This document shows positions 62,170 through 64,000 of a stretch of DNA of 64,000 bases, one piece after another. Origin of the DNA: Pontibacter pamirensis (GTDB lineage: Bacteria > Bacteroidota > Bacteroidia > Cytophagales > Hymenobacteraceae); the NCBI RefSeq assembly GCF_010015475.1, contig NZ_SSNI01000013.1, positions 62,001-126,000 on the forward strand, in the 5' to 3' direction. The translations under genes and the position numbers were made by a program. Under the pieces are notes generated by a model. That model made no database searches. It saw nothing but the letters and a program-made list of their open reading frames with translations, and was not told the origin of the DNA. Positions within the stretch are counted from its first letter, which is position 1. Every line of letters begins with the position of its first letter.

Positions 62170-63095
62170 AACTCAACCTGTTTAATATCCCAAACCGAAA
62201 TGGTGCGATCGTCACTACACGAAACTAACTGATTCTGATGAGCCGACCAAAATAATTTATTCACCGACGTGCCGTGGCTGGCATTCCGGATTTTATCAAT
62301 CACCTTCAGCAGTTTAAAGGTCTCGGCATCCCAGACTTTAATGGACTTGTCCATGCTGCAGGTGGCAAAATGACGTCCGTCGGGGCTATAAGTGATATGA
62401 TTGATGGTATACATGTGTGCAATGGTATAGCCACGCTCTTTGTAGTTTTGCTCCACCTCCCATACCCGCAGGTGGGCATCGCGGCTCCCTGAAAGCAATA
62501 GCTTGCCATCCGGTGAATAAGCCACGGTGAACACGGAATTGGCGTGGGAGGCCAGTTCGTGCTTCAGTTCCATCGCACCAGCATCAAATATTCGTATCAC
62601 GTTATCGCTGTAGCCGATGGCCAGGTCCTGCGTCTGCGGGTTATAGGCCAGGCTGCGGGCGCTTTGGTCTGTTTTCCGGACAATGGTCTGCAGTTCAAAC
62701 GTGTCGCTGCTAATTACGCCAACGGCACCGTTGCCCATGGCTACAAATATCTTTTGCAGCTCCGGAATGTAGGCAATATCAAAGATGGCCACTTTGGGGA
62801 GTGGTACCGATTTCAGTATTTTCTTATCCTTTAAATCAATTACCTGCAGCCCTTCCTGGTTTTGCCCTATGAGCAGTAGGTTCCGGTCTGCCACATAACG
62901 GAGCGCATATACGGAGGTGTTTACTTTCGCAATCAGCTCCCCGTTCTCTGGGTTGTTCAGGTCCCAGGCTGCCACCATGCCATCGCCGGCAGCCGAAAAG
63001 AAGATATGCTCCTCCCCCGACCGCTCCAGGGTATATACACAGTCGCGGTGACCGGTGAGGGTGCTCAGTTTTTGGACTTGTACTTTACTGGCCAT
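62166..63095 (-). CDS. WD40-repeat protein
   Basis: A 309-residue soluble beta-propeller with about seven blades, e.g. L-L-S-G-S-R-D-A-H-L-R-V-W and C-S-M-D-K-S-I-K-V-W-D. No signal peptide, so a cytoplasmic scaffold. It is translationally coupled to the DivIVA-like gene, suggesting a complex with it. Confidence 0.88.
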   Translation of the reverse strand: MASKVQVQKLSTLTGHRDCVYTLERSGEEHIFFSAAGDGMVAAWDLNNPENGELIAKVNTSVYALRYVADRNLLLIGQNQEGLQVIDLKDKKILKSVPLPKVAIFDIAYIPELQKIFVAMGNGAVGVISSDTFELQTIVRKTDQSARSLAYNPQTQDLAIGYSDNVIRIFDAGAMELKHELASHANSVFTVAYSPDGKLLLSGSRDAHLRVWEVEQNYKERGYTIAHMYTINHITYSPDGRHFATCSMDKSIKVWDAETFKLLKVIDKIRNASHGTSVNKLFWSAHQNQLVSCSDDRTISVWDIKQVEL

Positions 63096-63218
63096 ATTGC
63101 TGTAACGCTGTGGTACCGTAACGCTGTATAATTTCTTATTTTAGCTAAATTTACAACAAATACGGCGAACCTGCGGTGCCCGCAGGTATAAAACCACCGC
63201 CACCATACCTTTTCAGCT

Positions 63219-63851
63219 ATGTCCCTTCTGCTTACCCAACAGTTAAACTCAAACACCTGGCTAGGCATCTGGCAGCTACAGGAGCCAGTACAGGATTTAC
63301 GAGTCCTGCTGCCGCCACATGCCGATGTCAGCGCCATGGCAGGCAAGGTACACCCCAAGCGGCAACAGGAGTGGCTGGCCAGCCGGGTGCTGGTGTATCA
63401 GTTGCTGCGGTATTTTACAGCAGAGCCGCTGGTGCTGGCGCGCGATGAGAATGGCAGGCCCTACTTTCCGGACCAGCCCCTGCACGTATCTATTACACAC
63501 TCGCCACACTTAGCCGCCGCTATACTTTCAGGGCATCAGGTTGGCATAGATATTGAACTAATAAGCCCAAAGGCGCTGCGCGTAGCAGACAAGTTTTTGA
63601 CAGAAGCGGAAAAGCAATGTACTGCATCCGACGAAAAAATTACCTGCCTGTATTGGAGCGCCAAAGAAACATTGTACAAATTGTACAGCCGTAAAAAGCT
63701 GGTATTGAAAGATAATTTGCTGGTAAGTCCGGGTTCAGAATCAAATGTGCTGCTGGGTCGTGTGCAAATCGAAAATTTTTCTAAATTGTACCAGATTCAT
63801 CACGACACCATACAAGAACACGTGCTTACCTACTGCATCGACAGTGAATAA
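63219..63851 (+). CDS. 4'-phosphopantetheinyl transferase
   Basis: A 210-residue Sfp-type enzyme that loads phosphopantetheine onto carrier proteins. The metal-binding motif is G-I-D-I-E, followed by W-S-A-K-E-T-L-Y-K. Upstream S-I-T-H-S is the other family motif. Target could be fatty-acid or secondary-metabolite carriers. Divergent from the WD40 operon; the next gene starts 25 bp on. Confidence 0.92.
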   Translation: MSLLLTQQLNSNTWLGIWQLQEPVQDLRVLLPPHADVSAMAGKVHPKRQQEWLASRVLVYQLLRYFTAEPLVLARDENGRPYFPDQPLHVSITHSPHLAAAILSGHQVGIDIELISPKALRVADKFLTEAEKQCTASDEKITCLYWSAKETLYKLYSRKKLVLKDNLLVSPGSESNVLLGRVQIENFSKLYQIHHDTIQEHVLTYCIDSE

Positions 63852-63876
63852 AGGACAACAACTTAAATTCTGGTAT

Positions 63877-64000
63877 ATGAAACATTTAGCCTCTCTTGCT
63901 ACAGCCTTGTTCCTTTCAGTTGGTGCTTTTGCTCAGTCTGGAGGCTATCAGTTGGGCGATAAAGTGACGAACTTCTCACTGAAGGGCAGCAACAACCAAA
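63877..64000 (+). CDS. Exported redoxin (AhpC/TSA or thioredoxin-like), 5' end only
   Basis: Signal peptide (about 1-20, ending A-F-A-Q) then G-Y-Q-L-G-D-K-V-T-N-F-S-L-K-G, the usual opening of AhpC/TSA-type periplasmic redoxins. The active site is beyond the window. It is 25 bp after the transferase gene, likely co-transcribed. Confidence 0.7.
   Translation, partial: MKHLASLATALFLSVGAFAQSGGYQLGDKVTNFSLKGSNNQ

Noticed and set aside
1-64000. CRISPR arrays, prophage, transposases, toxin-antitoxin pairs, tRNA and rRNA genes
   Set aside because: Looked for by eye on both strands; none was seen.

Overview
This window reads as a piece of a Bacteroidota chromosome, most likely a Hymenobacteraceae-type (Pontibacter-like) member of the Cytophagales. 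The supporting signs are a SusC/SusD pair, an S46 dipeptidyl-peptidase, two DUF3857 transglutaminase-like proteins, many exported beta-barrels and LxxC lipoproteins, a SigZ-type sigma factor, promoters of the TTTG-N19-TAnnTTTG type, and starts that mostly lack a Shine-Dalgarno sequence. The genus is inferred from overall look; no rRNA gene or other taxonomic marker is present. There are no tRNA or rRNA genes, no insertion sequences, no prophage and no CRISPR array.

Layout. 1-5.1 kb: the 5' end of an outer-membrane lipoprotein gene, two small orphan genes, cysteine biosynthesis (cysM, serine acetyltransferase) and an MFS exporter. 5.4-16.9 kb: a membrane PH-like protein, a HEAT-repeat/cyclophilin lipoprotein, a thioredoxin-like protein, an NAD-dependent epimerase, an AraC regulator, an ABC transporter pair, yidD and a DPP7-like S46 peptidase. 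16.9-27.5 kb: an SDR, a stand-alone SusCD importer, a PorV-like barrel, an exported HhH/barrel protein and an AT-rich NHL-repeat lipoprotein. 27.5-29.2 kb: a metalloid-type cluster (sigZ, GNAT, arsI/cadI). 29.3-36.6 kb: two DUF3857 proteins, one with a degenerate active site, then the TIGR03915/TIGR03916 DNA-repair pair. 36.9-43 kb: a POTRA/barrel protein, a Dps, cvfB, small oxidoreductase and methyltransferase genes. 43-45.4 kb: a tight rimB-rimK-aspartoacylase operon. 45.5-52.9 kb: sorbosone dehydrogenase, an alpha/beta hydrolase, DUF502, ispH, cmk, a tiny lipoprotein, adenine deaminase and a TauE/SafE permease. 53-57.6 kb: a lone response regulator, a cystathionine beta-synthase-like enzyme, sucD and a MerA/Lpd-like flavoenzyme. 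57.6-64 kb: a porin, a divergent oxyR/dps pair, a WD40-DivIVA-folB operon, a phosphopantetheinyl transferase and the start of a redoxin.

Most of the region is housekeeping and envelope biology. Themes that tie genes together are sulfur amino-acid metabolism (cysM, cysE, CBS-like), oxidative stress (oxyR, two Dps proteins, redoxins), envelope import and peptide use (SusCD, S46 peptidase, several barrels), and peptide-tail chemistry (rimB/rimK/aspartoacylase). Gene ends are marked by unusually long perfect inverted repeats (arms of 14-28 bp), one of them a 56-bp spacerless palindrome. No convincing new defence or mobile system was found. The best leads are the rimBK-aspartoacylase operon, the metalloid cluster with a Cys-pair sigma factor, the catalytically degenerate DUF3857 paralogue beside an intact one, and the AT-rich NHL lipoprotein with a TA repeat directly before its start.
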